Assembly (NCBI RefSeq): GCF_019930045.1
Contig: NZ_JAHZQQ010000004.1
Coordinates: forward strand, 1-64,000
DNA from: Streptococcus australis
Lineage (GTDB): Bacteria > Bacillota > Bacilli > Lactobacillales > Streptococcaceae
Direction: 5' to 3'
DNA length: 64,000 nucleotides
Positions 9,721-20,432 of the stretch are shown here, piece by piece (position 1 is the first letter of the stretch; each line of letters opens with the position of its first letter). The notes beneath the pieces are model-generated. The model saw only the letters and a list, made by a program, of their open reading frames with translations, did no database searches and had not been told where the DNA came from. The translations under genes and the position numbers were made by a program.

Positions 9721-11160
9721 ATGACATACGAAGTAAAATCTCTTAATGAAGAGTGTGGAGTCTTTGGGATTTGGGGACATCCAGATGCTGCGAAACTCAC
9801 TTATTTTGGGCTTCACAGTCTCCAACACCGGGGACAAGAAGGAGCAGGAATCCTGGCTAATGACCAAGGAACCCTGAGACGCCATCGAGACACAGGCCTT
9901 CTTTCAGAAGTCTTTCGGAATCCATTAAATTTGGAAAAATTAACAGGAAGCTCTGCTATCGGGCATGTTCGCTATGCGACAGCGGGGGAAGCGTCTGTGG
10001 ATAACATCCAACCCTTCCTCTTCCGCTTTCAAGATACGCAGTTTGGTCTGGCCCATAATGGGAATTTGACCAATGCCCAATCGCTCAAATCTGAATTAGA
10101 AAAAAATGGAGCCATCTTTAGCTCAACCTCTGACTCAGAAATACTGGCCCACTTGATTCGACGGAGTCACAACCCTTCCTTTATGGGGAAAATCAAGGAA
10201 GCTCTTAATACAGTCAAAGGTGGTTTTGCTTATCTGATGCTGTTTGAAGATAAGCTAATTGCAGCCTTAGACCCCAATGGCTTCCGTCCTCTTTCTATCG
10301 GGAAAATGGCTAATGGAGCCTTGGTTGTTTCTTCTGAAACCTGTGCTTTTGAGGTTATTGGAGCGGAATGGATCCGAGATGTGCACCCTGGTGAGCTCGT
10401 TATCTTTGATGAAAATGGCATTACTTATGATCGCTATACGGATGATACGCAACTGGCGATTTGTTCCATGGAGTATATCTATTTTGCTCGTCCTGATTCC
10501 AATATCCAAGGGGTCAACGTCCATACGGCTCGAAAGCGGATGGGAGCTCAGTTGGCACGAGAATTTAAGAACCAGGCAGATATTGTGGTGGGGGTTCCCA
10601 ACTCCTCTCTCAGTGCTGCCATGGGCTTTGCGGAAGAATCTGGTTTGCCAAATGAAATGGGCTTGATCAAGAATCAGTATATCCAACGGACCTTTATCCA
10701 ACCGACTCAGGAATTGCGGGAACAAGGAGTGCGAATGAAACTCTCTGCCGTATCTGGTGTCGTGAAAGGCAAACGGGTTGTCATGATTGATGACTCTATC
10801 GTGCGTGGAACCACCTCTCGTCGAATTGTGAAATTGTTGAAAGAAGCAGGTGCTACAGAAGTCCATGTGGCAATTGCCAGCCCAGCTTTGGCTTATCCGT
10901 GTTTCTATGGAATTGATATTCAGAGCCGTGAGGAGCTGATCGCAGCCAATCATACAGTGGAGGAAACTTGTGAGATTATCGGTGCGGATAGCTTGACTTA
11001 CTTGTCCATTGATGGCTTGATTGATTCTATTGGCATTGATACCGATGCACCAAACGGTGGTCTTTGTGTTGCTTACTTCGATGGGAAATACCCAACGCCT
11101 TTATATGACTACGAAGAACGCTATGTAGAAAGTTTGAAAGAACACACTTCTTTCTATTAA
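9721..11160 (+). CDS. purF: Amidophosphoribosyltransferase
   Basis: A 479-residue first committed enzyme of purine synthesis, making phosphoribosylamine from PRPP and glutamine. An 11-residue propeptide (MTYEVKSLNEE) precedes the catalytic Cys12 (CGVFGIWGH), so self-cleavage is expected. The N-terminal Ntn glutaminase domain has RGQEGAG and HVRYATAGEAS; the C-terminal phosphoribosyltransferase domain has the PRPP loop VVMIDDSIVRGTTS. Twelve bases separate it from purL. Confidence 0.97.
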   Translation: MTYEVKSLNEECGVFGIWGHPDAAKLTYFGLHSLQHRGQEGAGILANDQGTLRRHRDTGLLSEVFRNPLNLEKLTGSSAIGHVRYATAGEASVDNIQPFLFRFQDTQFGLAHNGNLTNAQSLKSELEKNGAIFSSTSDSEILAHLIRRSHNPSFMGKIKEALNTVKGGFAYLMLFEDKLIAALDPNGFRPLSIGKMANGALVVSSETCAFEVIGAEWIRDVHPGELVIFDENGITYDRYTDDTQLAICSMEYIYFARPDSNIQGVNVHTARKRMGAQLAREFKNQADIVVGVPNSSLSAAMGFAEESGLPNEMGLIKNQYIQRTFIQPTQELREQGVRMKLSAVSGVVKGKRVVMIDDSIVRGTTSRRIVKLLKEAGATEVHVAIASPALAYPCFYGIDIQSREELIAANHTVEETCEIIGADSLTYLSIDGLIDSIGIDTDAPNGGLCVAYFDGKYPTPLYDYEERYVESLKEHTSFY

Positions 11161-11190
11161 GAACAGTGCAAAAGAAAAGGAATGAATAAA

Positions 11191-12213
11191 ATGACGAATA
11201 AAAATGCTTATGCGCAGTCTGGTGTGGATGTTGAAGCGGGTTATGAAGTTGTTGAACGGATCAAAAAACACGTAGCACGTACAGAGCGTGCAGGTGTCAT
11301 GGGAGCTCTTGGTGGATTCGGTGGCATGTTTGACCTTTCAAAAACAGGTGTTAAAGAGCCCGTTTTGATCTCAGGAACTGACGGTGTTGGAACCAAGCTC
11401 ATGTTAGCCATCAAGTATGACAAGCACGATACCATCGGTCAAGACTGTGTGGCTATGTGTGTCAACGACATCATCGCTGCAGGCGCGGAGCCCCTCTACT
11501 TCCTAGACTATGTGGCAACTGGTAAAAATGAACCAGCTAAGCTAGAACAAGTGGTTGCTGGTGTGGCTGAAGGTTGTGTACAAGCAGGTGCGGCCCTCAT
11601 CGGTGGGGAAACTGCTGAAATGCCTGGTATGTATGGCGAAGACGACTATGATTTGGCTGGATTTGCTGTCGGTGTTGCAGAAAAATCTCAAATCATCGAC
11701 GGTTCAAAAGTAGCAGAGGGAGACGTCCTTCTCGGACTTGCTTCAAGCGGTATCCACTCAAATGGTTACTCACTCGTGCGTCGTGTCTTTGCGGATTACA
11801 CAGGTGAAGAAGTTCTCCCAGAACTTGAAGGAAAAAAACTTAAAGACGTTCTTTTGGAGCCAACTCGTATCTATGTTAAAGCAGCTTTGCCACTCATCAA
11901 AGAAGAATTGGTTAACGGTGTTGCCCACATCACAGGTGGTGGTTTCATCGAAAATGTCCCACGGATGTTCTCAGATGACTTGGCTGCTGAAATTGACGAA
12001 AGCAAGGTTCCAGTTCTTCCAATTTTCAAAGCCCTTGAAAAATATGGCCAAATCAAACATGAAGAAATGTTTGAAATCTTCAACATGGGTGTAGGGCTTA
12101 TGCTTGCAGTGAAACCAGAACATGTTGAACGTGTCAAAGAACTTCTCTACGAACCTGTTTATGAAATCGGTCGGATCGTCAAGAAAGAAAACGAAAGTGT
12201 TATCATCAAATGA
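11191..12213 (+). CDS. purM: AIR synthetase
   Basis: A 340-residue phosphoribosylformylglycinamidine cyclo-ligase (FGAM to AIR with ATP). It shows [35 protein letters not shown] and [13 protein letters not shown]. The ATG at 11191 is preferred because AAAAGG lies ten bases before it; the in-frame ATG at 11182 touches the ribosome site. The length equals the usual family length. It overlaps purN by an ATGA junction. Confidence 0.95.
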   Translation: MTNKNAYAQSGVDVEAGYEVVERIKKHVARTERAGVMGALGGFGGMFDLSKTGVKEPVLISGTDGVGTKLMLAIKYDKHDTIGQDCVAMCVNDIIAAGAEPLYFLDYVATGKNEPAKLEQVVAGVAEGCVQAGAALIGGETAEMPGMYGEDDYDLAGFAVGVAEKSQIIDGSKVAEGDVLLGLASSGIHSNGYSLVRRVFADYTGEEVLPELEGKKLKDVLLEPTRIYVKAALPLIKEELVNGVAHITGGGFIENVPRMFSDDLAAEIDESKVPVLPIFKALEKYGQIKHEEMFEIFNMGVGLMLAVKPEHVERVKELLYEPVYEIGRIVKKENESVIIK

Positions 12214-12761
12214 AAAAAATAGCGGTTTTTGCCTCTGGTAATGGCTCAAATTTTCAGGTGATTGCTGAAGAATTTCCAGTGGAGTTTGTCTTTTCAGACC
12301 ATCGTGATGCCTATGTGCTCGAGCGTGCCGAAAAGCTTGGAGTTCCTTCCTATGCTTTTGAACTCAAGGAATTTGAGAGCAAAGCAGACTACGAAGGAGC
12401 CATTGTCGAGCTCTTGGATGAGCACGAGATTGACCTAGTCTGTTTGGCGGGTTATATGAAAATCGTCGGCCCAACCTTGCTAGCAGCTTATGAAGGCCGT
12501 ATTATCAATATTCACCCGGCTTATCTCCCTGAATTTCCAGGGGCTCATGGTATTGAAGATGCTTGGAATGCTGGCGTGCCCCAGTCTGGTGTGACCATTC
12601 ACTGGGTGGATTCTGGTGTGGACACAGGTAAGGTCATCAAACAAGTCCGTGTGCTACGCCTTGAAGGTGATACCCTTGATACTTTCGAAACTCGCATCCA
12701 CGAAACAGAGTACAAGCTCTATCCAGAGGTGTTGGAACATTTGGGAGTGGAGAGGAAATAA
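12210..12761 (+). CDS. purN: GAR transformylase
   Basis: A 183-residue enzyme that transfers a formyl group from 10-formyltetrahydrofolate to GAR. Visible are the N-terminal phosphate loop [10 protein letters not shown], the catalytic segment [16 protein letters not shown] and the aspartate region [12 protein letters not shown]. Translationally coupled to purM by a four-base overlap. Confidence 0.95.
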   Translation: MKKIAVFASGNGSNFQVIAEEFPVEFVFSDHRDAYVLERAEKLGVPSYAFELKEFESKADYEGAIVELLDEHEIDLVCLAGYMKIVGPTLLAAYEGRIINIHPAYLPEFPGAHGIEDAWNAGVPQSGVTIHWVDSGVDTGKVIKQVRVLRLEGDTLDTFETRIHETEYKLYPEVLEHLGVERK

Positions 12762-12804
12762 GAAGGAAATCAAGTTTTGATTGTGTAATCTTGGTAGGAG
12801 AAAA

Positions 12805-13269
12805 ATGATTAATCTGAAATTAGTAGATGAGAGCAGTTTTCAGGCAGTGCTGGATCTGAAAATATCTGAAGCTGATGAACGAGCACATTTCGTAGCTCCA
12901 AATGTGCGTTCTTTAGCTGATGCATGGCTCTACCGAGAGAATGGTGATGTGTTTCCCATGGCAATCTATTGGGATGAGCAAGTGGTTGGCTTTCTCCTGC
13001 TGGAAATAGACAAGGATGAAGCGGAATACTTTATCTGGCGGATAATGATTGGCCATCAGTACCAAGGAAAAGGTTATGGACGAAAGGCTTTGGAAGTTCT
13101 GGTCAAAGAGGCTCAGATGGATAGAGCTTGCAATCATATTATCGCAGATTATGTAGTTGGAAATGAAAAAATGAAGTACCTGCTGACTAGTTTGGGTTTT
13201 CAGGAAACAGGATTTATAGAAGAAAATAACGAAGTCGCTATGCGCTTGGATCTAAAGAAAGAGGAATAG
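12805..13269 (+). CDS. GNAT-family N-acetyltransferase
   Basis: A 154-residue acetyltransferase with the acetyl-CoA loop in [19 protein letters not shown] and the usual C-terminal asparagine segment ([20 protein letters not shown]). It resembles spermine/spermidine-type and RimI-like GNATs; the substrate cannot be told. The ATG at 12805 follows TAGGAG. It sits inside the pur operon, one base before purH, at the place where S. pneumoniae has a VanZ-like gene by recalled order, so this seems to be a variable slot. No purine role is implied. Confidence 0.85.
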   Translation: MINLKLVDESSFQAVLDLKISEADERAHFVAPNVRSLADAWLYRENGDVFPMAIYWDEQVVGFLLLEIDKDEAEYFIWRIMIGHQYQGKGYGRKALEVLVKEAQMDRACNHIIADYVVGNEKMKYLLTSLGFQETGFIEENNEVAMRLDLKKEE

Positions 13270-13270
13270 A

Positions 13271-14818
13271 ATGACTAAACGCGCACTAATTAGTGTTTCA
13301 GATAAAGCGGGCATCGTTGAATTTGCCCAAGAACTCAAAAAACTCGGTTGGGACATCATCTCAACAGGTGGTACCAAAGTGGCCCTTGACAAGGCTGGGG
13401 TAGACACCATTGCCATCGATGATGTGACAGGTTTCCCAGAAATGATGGACGGTCGTGTGAAGACTCTCCATCCAAATATCCACGGTGGTCTTCTTGCTCG
13501 TCGCGACCTCGATAGTCACCTAGAGGCTGCTAAGGACAATCAGATTGAATTGATCGATCTTGTGGTGGTTAACCTTTACCCATTCAAGGAAACCATCCTC
13601 AAACCAGACGTGACCTATGCGGATGCCGTTGAAAACATCGATATCGGTGGTCCTTCTATGCTTCGCTCAGCAGCGAAGAACCACGCTAGCGTCACAGTTG
13701 TGGTAGATCCTGCTGACTATGCTGTTGTGCTTGACGAATTGGCAGCCAAGGGCGAAACCACTTACGAAACTCGCCAGCGGTTGGCAGCTAAGGTTTTCCG
13801 TCACACAGCAGCCTACGATGCCTTGATTGCGGAATACTTCACAGCTCAAGTGGGTGAAGAAAAACCTGAAAAACTCACTCTGACCTATGATCTCAAACAA
13901 GCTATGCGTTACGGGGAAAACCCTCAACAAGACGCTGATTTCTACCAAAAAGCTTTGCCGACGGATTACTCTATTGCATCGGCTAAACAGCACAACGGTA
14001 AGGAATTGTCCTTTAACAATATCCGCGATGCGGATGCTGCTATCCGTATTATCCGCGATTTCAAAGAACGTCCAACGGTTGTAGCTCTCAAACACATGAA
14101 CCCATGTGGGATTGGTCAAGCTGATGACATCGAGACTGCTTGGGACTACGCTTATGAGTCTGACCCAGTGTCTATCTTTGGTGGAATCGTCGTTCTTAAC
14201 CGTGAGGTAGATGCTGCGACAGCTGAGAAGATGCACGGTGTTTTCCTTGAAATCATCATTGCACCAAGCTATACGGATGAAGCGCTAGCCATTTTGACCA
14301 ACAAAAAGAAAAATTTGCGTATCCTTGCCTTGCCATTTGACGCACAAGATGCTAGTGAAGTGGAAGCAGAATACACAGGTGTTGTCGGTGGACTCCTCGT
14401 TCAAAACCAAGACGTGATCAAAGAAAGCCCAGCTGACTGGCAAGTGGTAACCAAACGCCAGCCAACTGAGACAGAAGCGACTGCTCTTGAGTTTGCTTGG
14501 AAAGCAATCAAGTATGTCAAATCAAACGGTATTATCGTGACTAACGACCACATGACACTTGGTGTTGGCCCTGGTCAAACCAATCGTGTGGCTTCAGTCC
14601 GTATCGCCATTGATCAAGCGAAAGACCGTCTTGATGGTGCTGTCCTTGCTTCGGATGCCTTCTTCCCATTTGCGGATAACGTGGAAGAAATCGCCAAAGC
14701 AGGTATCAAAGCGATCATCCAACCAGGTGGTTCCGTCCGTGACCAAGAGTCGATCGAGGCTGCTGACAAATATGGCTTAACCATGATCTTTACAGGTGTT
14801 CGTCACTTCAGACATTAA
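13271..14818 (+). CDS. purH: Bifunctional AICAR transformylase/IMP cyclohydrolase
   Basis: A 515-residue enzyme for the last two steps to IMP. The N-terminal cyclohydrolase domain opens with [15 protein letters not shown] and has STGGTKVAL and [14 protein letters not shown]. The C-terminal transformylase domain has [27 protein letters not shown] and the final TGVRHFRH. Last gene of the first pur transcript; a hairpin terminator follows. Confidence 0.97.
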   Translation: MTKRALISVSDKAGIVEFAQELKKLGWDIISTGGTKVALDKAGVDTIAIDDVTGFPEMMDGRVKTLHPNIHGGLLARRDLDSHLEAAKDNQIELIDLVVVNLYPFKETILKPDVTYADAVENIDIGGPSMLRSAAKNHASVTVVVDPADYAVVLDELAAKGETTYETRQRLAAKVFRHTAAYDALIAEYFTAQVGEEKPEKLTLTYDLKQAMRYGENPQQDADFYQKALPTDYSIASAKQHNGKELSFNNIRDADAAIRIIRDFKERPTVVALKHMNPCGIGQADDIETAWDYAYESDPVSIFGGIVVLNREVDAATAEKMHGVFLEIIIAPSYTDEALAILTNKKKNLRILALPFDAQDASEVEAEYTGVVGGLLVQNQDVIKESPADWQVVTKRQPTETEATALEFAWKAIKYVKSNGIIVTNDHMTLGVGPGQTNRVASVRIAIDQAKDRLDGAVLASDAFFPFADNVEEIAKAGIKAIIQPGGSVRDQESIEAADKYGLTMIFTGVRHFRH

Positions 14819-14823
14819 CCTAA

Positions 14824-14856
14824 AAAGGCACTCATCGATGGATGAGCGCCTTTATT
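14824..14856. terminator. Bidirectional terminator between purH and CHAP gene
   Basis: AAAGGC.CTCATC pairs with GATGAG.GCCTTT across a short loop, with T runs on both strands, serving two convergent genes. Confidence 0.85.
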
Positions 14857-14872
14857 GTTGGTTAGGAATTCC

Positions 14873-15886
14873 TTAATTTGGATAGATATAGCTGACCGTT
14901 CCCCAGACAATATTCGTGGGGTCAAACCAGCCACGGAAATTGTTGATGGTCCGATTTCCATTGTAATTAGCTTCCTTCACTTGGATCTTTTGATCATGCT
15001 CGACCTCCGTCACGACTGCAACGTGGCCATAGCCTCCATTATCCCAACAGGCGATAGCTCCGACCTCTGGGGTATTTCCTGTCCGGAAGCCCGCAGCGCG
15101 TGCACTAGTAGCCCACATGCCACCATTTCCCCACCAGTTTTGTGACCAAGGAGCCAGCTCTTTGGCTGCCCAGGTACATTCGCCGACGGGATAGTAATTA
15201 TCCGATTGGGTGAGCATTGGAGCAGGTTTAGCCCGCTCGACCTGAAATTCAGTGGCAAGTAAACCTTTTAAGTGCCCCTTGTCTTTTTGGTAGACGTGGA
15301 GATGAAAGGTTCCTTTCCCTGTATGTTTCTCGGCATTGAAGGATAATTGGTAGCGACCAGGTGCCGTTCTTTTTGCGGGATACCAGATCAGGTCGTCTTG
15401 GCCATCTTGTTCAGACCAGATGGGAAAGAAGACCTTCTCCACATCCTCAAAAAGCTGGAGTTGGATCTCAAATAGCTGTGCAGTGCTAGGTCGGACTGTA
15501 ATCTTGGGTTGGGAAGAAGCCAGATCTTTTTCTTCAATGATTGTCTGTAGAGGAAACAGTCCTTCAATATTTCCGTTAGAATGAATCCCGTAGACATGGA
15601 TGTGATAAAGTCCTGCTTGATCCAAATGATTGGTCAGAGGCACTCGCAAATCAAATCCATTTTCACCTCGTTGAACAGGATACCAAATGAGGTCGTCCTG
15701 TCCATTTTGCTCGGACCAAATGGGGACGCTAACGCTTTGGAAGCGGTCTGGAACGGTCCCGAGGTGGACAACTAATTGTCCTTTTTCCTTGTAGATATAA
15801 TTGACGTTTTGCTCTGCTCTTGCAACTTGTGAAGCTCCTGTCCAGAAAAGACAAGCTGCTAAGAGTAGTTTCTTCATTCTCTGCAT
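14873..15886 (-). CDS. Secreted CHAP-domain hydrolase with Bsp-like repeats
   Basis: A 337-residue exported protein. Residues 1-25 form a signal peptide. Two similar repeats of about 90 residues follow (shared core [16 protein letters not shown] / [16 protein letters not shown], each ending in HVY), matching the GBS Bsp-like repeat family. Residues about 230-337 form a CHAP amidase/endopeptidase domain with the Cys in [10 protein letters not shown], the His in GYGHVAVV and EANYNGNRT. It probably cuts peptidoglycan peptides during division or biofilm growth; the repeats may target the wall (inference). AAGGAG lies five bases before the start. It sits on the opposite strand between purH and purD. 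Confidence 0.9.
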   Translation of the reverse strand: MQRMKKLLLAACLFWTGASQVARAEQNVNYIYKEKGQLVVHLGTVPDRFQSVSVPIWSEQNGQDDLIWYPVQRGENGFDLRVPLTNHLDQAGLYHIHVYGIHSNGNIEGLFPLQTIIEEKDLASSQPKITVRPSTAQLFEIQLQLFEDVEKVFFPIWSEQDGQDDLIWYPAKRTAPGRYQLSFNAEKHTGKGTFHLHVYQKDKGHLKGLLATEFQVERAKPAPMLTQSDNYYPVGECTWAAKELAPWSQNWWGNGGMWATSARAAGFRTGNTPEVGAIACWDNGGYGHVAVVTEVEHDQKIQVKEANYNGNRTINNFRGWFDPTNIVWGTVSYIYPN

Positions 15887-15920
15887 AAAACTCCTTTTTT
15901 AAAAAATATTAGAGGTCTCA

Positions 15921-15926
15921 ATTATA
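15921..15926 (-). promoter_or_regulatory. -10 element of CHAP gene
   Basis: A perfect TATAAT on the minus strand, 35 bases upstream of the CHAP start. No good -35 is visible. Confidence 0.5.
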
Positions 15927-16030
15927 ATATTCGTAAAAAGGAGCAGAAATTTAAAAAATAATGAAAAAAGTTTGTTTTCTAATGAAAATCATCGGATATT
16001 CCTTGAAATATTAGAATAAAACGAACGATT

Positions 16031-16041
16031 ATGATATAATT
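16031..16041 (+). promoter_or_regulatory. purD promoter with PurBox-like site
   Basis: An extended -10 (TGATATAAT) lies just after AAAACGAACGATT, a PurBox-like sequence. This gives purD-E-K its own start, consistent with PurR control separate from the purC operon. Confidence 0.5.
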
Positions 16042-16071
16042 TAATAAAATAATTCGCAAAAGAGGTTCGAG

Positions 16072-17334
16072 ATGAAACTTTTGGTTGTTGGATCTGGTGG
16101 TCGTGAGCATGCGATTGCCAAGAAATTGTTGGAGTCTACAAACGTTGAGCAGGTTTTTGTGGCTCCTGGTAATGACGGGATGCGATTAGACGGTCTGGAT
16201 TTGATCAATATCGGAATTTCCGAACATTCTAAGCTGATTGACTTCGCAAAAGTCAACGATATTGCTTGGACCTTTATTGGTCCAGATGATGCCCTTGCAG
16301 CTGGTATCGTGGATGATTTCAATGCGGCAGGACTCAAAGCCTTTGGTCCGACCAAGGCTGCGGCTGAGCTAGAGTGGTCTAAGGATTTTGCTAAGGAAAT
16401 CATGGTCAAGTACGACGTTCCGACAGCAGCCTATGGGACCTTTTCAGATTTCGAGGAAGCCAAGGCTTACATCGAAGAAAAAGGCGCTCCAATCGTCGTC
16501 AAGGCAGATGGGCTTGCTCTTGGGAAAGGTGTTGTCGTTGCGGAGACAGTTGAGCAAGCAGTTGAAGCCGCTCACGAGATGCTGTTGGACAATAAATTCG
16601 GTGATTCAGGTGCGCGTGTGGTCATCGAGGAATTCCTTGACGGGGAAGAATTCTCTCTCTTTGCCTTTGTCAATGGGGACAAGTTCTACATCATGCCAAC
16701 GGCTCAGGACCACAAACGTGCCTATGATGGCGACAAGGGCCCTAACACTGGTGGGATGGGTGCCTATGCGCCAGTTCCTCACTTGCCACAGAGCGTGGTT
16801 GACACAGCGGTTGACACCATTGTCAAGCCAGTTCTTGAAGGCATGATCAAAGAAGGTCGTCCTTATCTTGGTGTCCTTTACGCTGGTCTTATCTTGACAG
16901 CTGATGGACCCAAAGTTATCGAGTTTAACGCTCGTTTCGGAGATCCAGAAACGCAAATCATCTTGCCTCGTTTGACATCTGACTTTGCACAAAACATCAC
17001 GGACATTTTGGATGGCCAAGAGCCAGCCATCACTTGGACGGACAAGGGTGTGACACTAGGTGTGGTTGTAGCATCAAACGGCTACCCACTCGCTTATGAG
17101 AAGGGTGTCAAGCTTCCAGCTAAGACAGAGGGTGACATCATCACCTACTATGCAGGAGCTAAATTTGCTGAAAATGGGCAAGACCTTCTTTCAAACGGAG
17201 GACGTGTTTACATGCTAGTCACAACAGCAGACACCGTCAAAGAAGGTCAAAATATCATCTACAACGAACTCGACAAACAAAACACAGAAGGCTTGTTCTA
17301 CCGAAACGACATCGGTAGTAAGGCAAATAAATAA
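16072..17334 (+). CDS. purD: GAR synthetase
   Basis: A 420-residue ATP-grasp phosphoribosylamine-glycine ligase. It has the opening LLVVGSGGREHAIAKK, the ATP-grasp segment VVKADGLALGKGVVVAE, the catalytic block DHKRAYDGDKGPNTGGMGAY and FNARFGDPETQ. Preceded by AAGAGGTTCGAG. First gene of the purD-E-K group. Confidence 0.96.
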   Translation: MKLLVVGSGGREHAIAKKLLESTNVEQVFVAPGNDGMRLDGLDLINIGISEHSKLIDFAKVNDIAWTFIGPDDALAAGIVDDFNAAGLKAFGPTKAAAELEWSKDFAKEIMVKYDVPTAAYGTFSDFEEAKAYIEEKGAPIVVKADGLALGKGVVVAETVEQAVEAAHEMLLDNKFGDSGARVVIEEFLDGEEFSLFAFVNGDKFYIMPTAQDHKRAYDGDKGPNTGGMGAYAPVPHLPQSVVDTAVDTIVKPVLEGMIKEGRPYLGVLYAGLILTADGPKVIEFNARFGDPETQIILPRLTSDFAQNITDILDGQEPAITWTDKGVTLGVVVASNGYPLAYEKGVKLPAKTEGDIITYYAGAKFAENGQDLLSNGGRVYMLVTTADTVKEGQNIIYNELDKQNTEGLFYRNDIGSKANK

Positions 17335-17411
17335 TTAGCGACCGTAGGTCGTAAAAGGCGAGCGAAAGCGAGCTAAGGTGATTGTCAAAAAAGGAAGAAA
17401 AAGGATAAAAA

Positions 17412-17900
17412 ATGAAACCAGTAATTTCCATCATCATGGGCTCAAAATCCGACTGGGCAACCATGCAAAAAGCTGCTGAAGTCCTTGACAACTTCGGCAT
17501 CGCTTACGAAAAGAAAGTTGTTTCCGCACACCGGACGCCTGACCTCATGTTCAAACATGCTGAAGAAGCACGTAGCCGTGGCATCAAGGTCATCATCGCG
17601 GGTGCTGGTGGCGCTGCTCACTTGCCAGGGATGGTTGCTGCTAAAACAACCCTTCCAGTTATCGGGGTACCTGTCAAGTCTCGTGCCCTTAGCGGTGTGG
17701 ATTCTCTTTATTCTATCGTTCAAATGCCAGGTGGAGTGCCAGTCGCAACCATGGCAATCGGTGAAGCCGGTGCGACTAACGCTGCCCTCTTTGCCCTTCG
17801 TCTCCTTTCAGTAGAGGATCAGGCTATTGCGACAGCTTTGGCGGATTTTGCTGAAGAACAAGGAAAAATTGCAGAGGAGTCTACAAATGAGCTCAACTAA
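17412..17900 (+). CDS. purE: N5-CAIR mutase
   Basis: A 162-residue class I PurE that rearranges N5-CAIR to CAIR. It has [21 protein letters not shown] and [16 protein letters not shown]. The 77 bases after purD hold two small hairpins (GCGACC/GGTCGT and CGAGCGAAAGCGAG) and a ribosome site (AAAAGGATAA). It overlaps purK by 14 bases. Confidence 0.95.
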   Translation: MKPVISIIMGSKSDWATMQKAAEVLDNFGIAYEKKVVSAHRTPDLMFKHAEEARSRGIKVIIAGAGGAAHLPGMVAAKTTLPVIGVPVKSRALSGVDSLYSIVQMPGGVPVATMAIGEAGATNAALFALRLLSVEDQAIATALADFAEEQGKIAEESTNELN

Positions 17901-18966
17901 AACCATTGGTATCATCGGTGGTGGTCAACTCGGTCAGATGATGGCGATCTCAGCTATCTACATGGGACACAAGGTTATCGCGTTGGACCCAGCAGCTGAT
18001 TGCCCAGCCTCTCGCGTGGCAGAAATCATCGTAGCCCCATACGACGACGTGGATGCTCTTCGTCAGTTGGCAGAGCGTTGTGATATTCTCACTTATGAAT
18101 TTGAAAATGTGGATGCTGACGGTTTGGACGCCGTTATCAAGGATGGTCAGCTTCCACAAGGGACAGACCTACTCCGCATCTCCCAAAACCGTATTTTTGA
18201 GAAGGACTTTCTTTCTAACAAGGCCCAAGTCACTGTAGCACCTTACAAGGTCGTGACCTCAAGCCAAGACTTGGCAGATATCGACCTGTCTAAAAACTAT
18301 GTCCTCAAGACGGCGACCGGTGGCTACGATGGCCATGGTCAGAAGGTCATTCGTTCAGAAGCAGATTTGGAAGAGGCCTATGCTTTAGCTGATTCAGCAG
18401 ATTGCGTTTTAGAAGAGTTCGTCAACTTTGACCTTGAAATTTCGGTCATCGTGTCAGGTAACGGCAAGGACGTGACAGTCTTTCCCGTTCAGGAAAATAT
18501 CCACCGCAACAACATTCTTTCAAAAACCATTGTGCCCGCTCGCATTTCTGAAAGTCTAGCTGAAAAAGCCAAGGCCATGGCAGTGCGAATTGCAGAACAA
18601 CTCAACCTTTCTGGAACTCTTTGCGTGGAAATGTTTGCGACAGCTGATGACATTATCGTCAACGAAATCGCGCCTCGCCCACATAATTCAGGTCACTACT
18701 CAATTGAAGCCTGTGACTTTTCACAGTTTGACACGCATATCTTGGGCGTTCTCGGAGCACCACTTCCTGCTATTCACCTCCATGCACCAGCTGTTATGCT
18801 CAATGTTCTCGGCCAACACGTCGAGGCTGCTGAAACATATGTGACAGAAAATCCAAGCGCTCACCTCCACTTATATGGTAAACTAGAAGCAAAGCACAAT
18901 CGCAAGATGGGACATGTGACTTTGTTTAGTGATGCACCAGATAAGGTTGAAGAGTTTGGGGAGTAA
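17887..18966 (+). CDS. purK: N5-CAIR synthetase
   Basis: A 359-residue ATP-grasp enzyme that carboxylates AIR with bicarbonate and ATP, paired with PurE. It shows [28 protein letters not shown] and [14 protein letters not shown]. The ATG at 17887 follows AGAGGAG; longer in-frame starts lie deep in purE. Translationally coupled to purE. Confidence 0.95.
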   Translation: MSSTKTIGIIGGGQLGQMMAISAIYMGHKVIALDPAADCPASRVAEIIVAPYDDVDALRQLAERCDILTYEFENVDADGLDAVIKDGQLPQGTDLLRISQNRIFEKDFLSNKAQVTVAPYKVVTSSQDLADIDLSKNYVLKTATGGYDGHGQKVIRSEADLEEAYALADSADCVLEEFVNFDLEISVIVSGNGKDVTVFPVQENIHRNNILSKTIVPARISESLAEKAKAMAVRIAEQLNLSGTLCVEMFATADDIIVNEIAPRPHNSGHYSIEACDFSQFDTHILGVLGAPLPAIHLHAPAVMLNVLGQHVEAAETYVTENPSAHLHLYGKLEAKHNRKMGHVTLFSDAPDKVEEFGE

Positions 18967-19066
18967 GACAGGACCCCAGTTATAAGGTCCGTCGTCTTAC
19001 CCCTGCAAGGTTGACTAGGCTTGTCGCAGGCGAAAATCGACAAGAGAAGCCAGACAACCACTGCTG
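18964..19066 (+). repeat. Composite hairpin repeat, copy 1
   Basis: Begins at the purK stop. It has a first hairpin (TAAGACAGGACC.../...GTCGTCTTA), then CCCCTGCAAGGTTGACTAGG, then an arm closing with AGACAACCACTGC. The same plan is seen at 21770, 29966, 39143 and 56905. The sequence is diverged; the layout and the conserved core (GTTGA-TAGG ... CAACCACTGC) link it to the family. Confidence 0.6.
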
Positions 19067-19085
19067 GAAAGGGATTGATTTTTAA

Positions 19086-20036
19086 GTGAAAATAGCGATT
19101 CTAGGACTTGGAGTCATCGGGACAACTTATGCCTACGCCTTTCAAAAAGCAGGTCATCAAGTGGAACACGTACTGAGAGATAGTAAGAAAAACAATGCTC
19201 CCAAGGAGTTGTTGGTTGATCTGCTAGATGGCCGTTATCATTCCAAAGGTGAGAACAAACACGACACCTATGAGGTTCGTGTGGCAGAAGTCGATTCGGA
19301 ATATGATTTTATTTTTCTCAGTGTGCGCCATGGGTTTGTCAAAGAAGCTGTGGAGACCTTGCAAAAAAATAATATCAAAGGTACCCTTGTTTTCTTCTGC
19401 AATTTCTGGGATACTCGAAAAGAGGTCCAAGAGTGGGCAGGAGATTATGACTATATTCTGGCCTTTCCGACAGCGGGTGGTCACATGCAAGAGGATCATT
19501 TGGATGGTGTCTTGTTTGACCATTTAATGTTAGAAGGTGAGCAAAAAGCACACATTTCTAACTATGCTGATCTGACGACTTTACTGACTTCTGCAGATTT
19601 GAAGTGGGAAGTACCTCATGATATGGTCGAGTGGATTTGGATTCACATGGCGATTAACGCAGGTGTTACTTCGACAGCTGCACGTTCGGGAAATCTGGAA
19701 AATCCAGAAGAATTGGCTTTGAACTTGATGAATAGTTCTTCGGAATTGTCATTGGCCATCAAGGCCATTCGAGAAGCTCTTAAAGTCGTAGAAGCGCGTG
19801 GCGTGAATTTGAAGCTTTACAAAGCCGAACTCTTGCCCTACAAAATTCCCGCTTGGATAGCCGGCAAAGCCATGAAAATCATGTTTGCGAAAAATGAGCT
19901 GACCCGAAAAATCATGACCTTGCACAATGACAAACAGGACATCTTCTATTGTTGTCAAAGTGTTTATCTGACTGGTCAAGAGTTAGGTGTCAAGATGCCT
20001 ATTCTGGAAGCAAACATGAAGGGCATTTCGATTTAG
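19086..20036 (+). CDS. PanE/ApbA-family reductase
   Basis: A 316-residue NAD(P)-dependent dehydrogenase-like protein of the ketopantoate reductase family. The N-terminal Rossmann motif is AILGLGVIGTTYAYAF; the C-terminal helical domain has VEWIWIHMAINAGVTSTAARSG. The start is GTG (19086), with a weak ribosome site (GGAAAGGG) about 16 bases away. No pantothenate genes are nearby and the family includes many enzymes of unknown substrate, so a ketopantoate role is not assured. It lies between purK and purB with the small gene that follows. Confidence 0.75.
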   Translation: MKIAILGLGVIGTTYAYAFQKAGHQVEHVLRDSKKNNAPKELLVDLLDGRYHSKGENKHDTYEVRVAEVDSEYDFIFLSVRHGFVKEAVETLQKNNIKGTLVFFCNFWDTRKEVQEWAGDYDYILAFPTAGGHMQEDHLDGVLFDHLMLEGEQKAHISNYADLTTLLTSADLKWEVPHDMVEWIWIHMAINAGVTSTAARSGNLENPEELALNLMNSSSELSLAIKAIREALKVVEARGVNLKLYKAELLPYKIPAWIAGKAMKIMFAKNELTRKIMTLHNDKQDIFYCCQSVYLTGQELGVKMPILEANMKGISI

Positions 20037-20044
20037 GAGGTTTT

Positions 20045-20272
20045 ATGATTCAACTCATCGTCAATGCATTTGTTGAAAAAGAGAAGACTGGAGCAGTCGT
20101 CGAAGTCTTATATGCTAGTAGCAATCACGAAAAAGTGAGAGCTAAGTATGAAGAGCTAGTTGCACAATATCCTGAAAACTATTTAGCCATCTATGATCTG
20201 CCTCTGGATACGGATTTGAATACACTCGATCACTACCCATCTGTGTGGATTGGGAAAGAAGAATTTGAATAA
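20045..20272 (+). CDS. Small conserved streptococcal protein
   Basis: A 75-residue acidic soluble protein with no recognised domain and no signal or membrane segment. TAGGAGG precedes the ATG at 20045. It follows the PanE-like gene by eight bases, so the two are likely co-expressed. A similar small gene is recalled before purB in pneumococci. Function unknown. Confidence 0.7.
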   Translation: MIQLIVNAFVEKEKTGAVVEVLYASSNHEKVRAKYEELVAQYPENYLAIYDLPLDTDLNTLDHYPSVWIGKEEFE

Positions 20273-20294
20273 AACGACTTTTGTTCGTTAAACG

Positions 20295-20412
20295 GATGTT
20301 TCACGCCGTGGGGAAAGCGTAAGCGACGGAAATCTTGAGACTAGAGGCTCAAGATTTAGTCATGAGATTCCGCAGGAAGCTACTGACGTCCGCCCCAAAT
20401 AAGTGAAACATC
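20295..20412 (+). repeat. Structured inverted-repeat element in purB leader
   Basis: GATGTTTCAC (20295-20304) pairs with GTGAAACATC (20403-20412), enclosing about 98 bases with GGGG/CCCC inside and an inner hairpin AATCTTGAG...CTCAAGATT. It ends ten bases before the purB ribosome site. A PurBox-like reverse GTTCG site (TTTTGTTCGTTAAA) lies just before it. It could be a folded leader or a MITE-like repeat. Confidence 0.55.
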
Positions 20413-20432
20413 AAAAGAAAGGAAAAGAAAAC

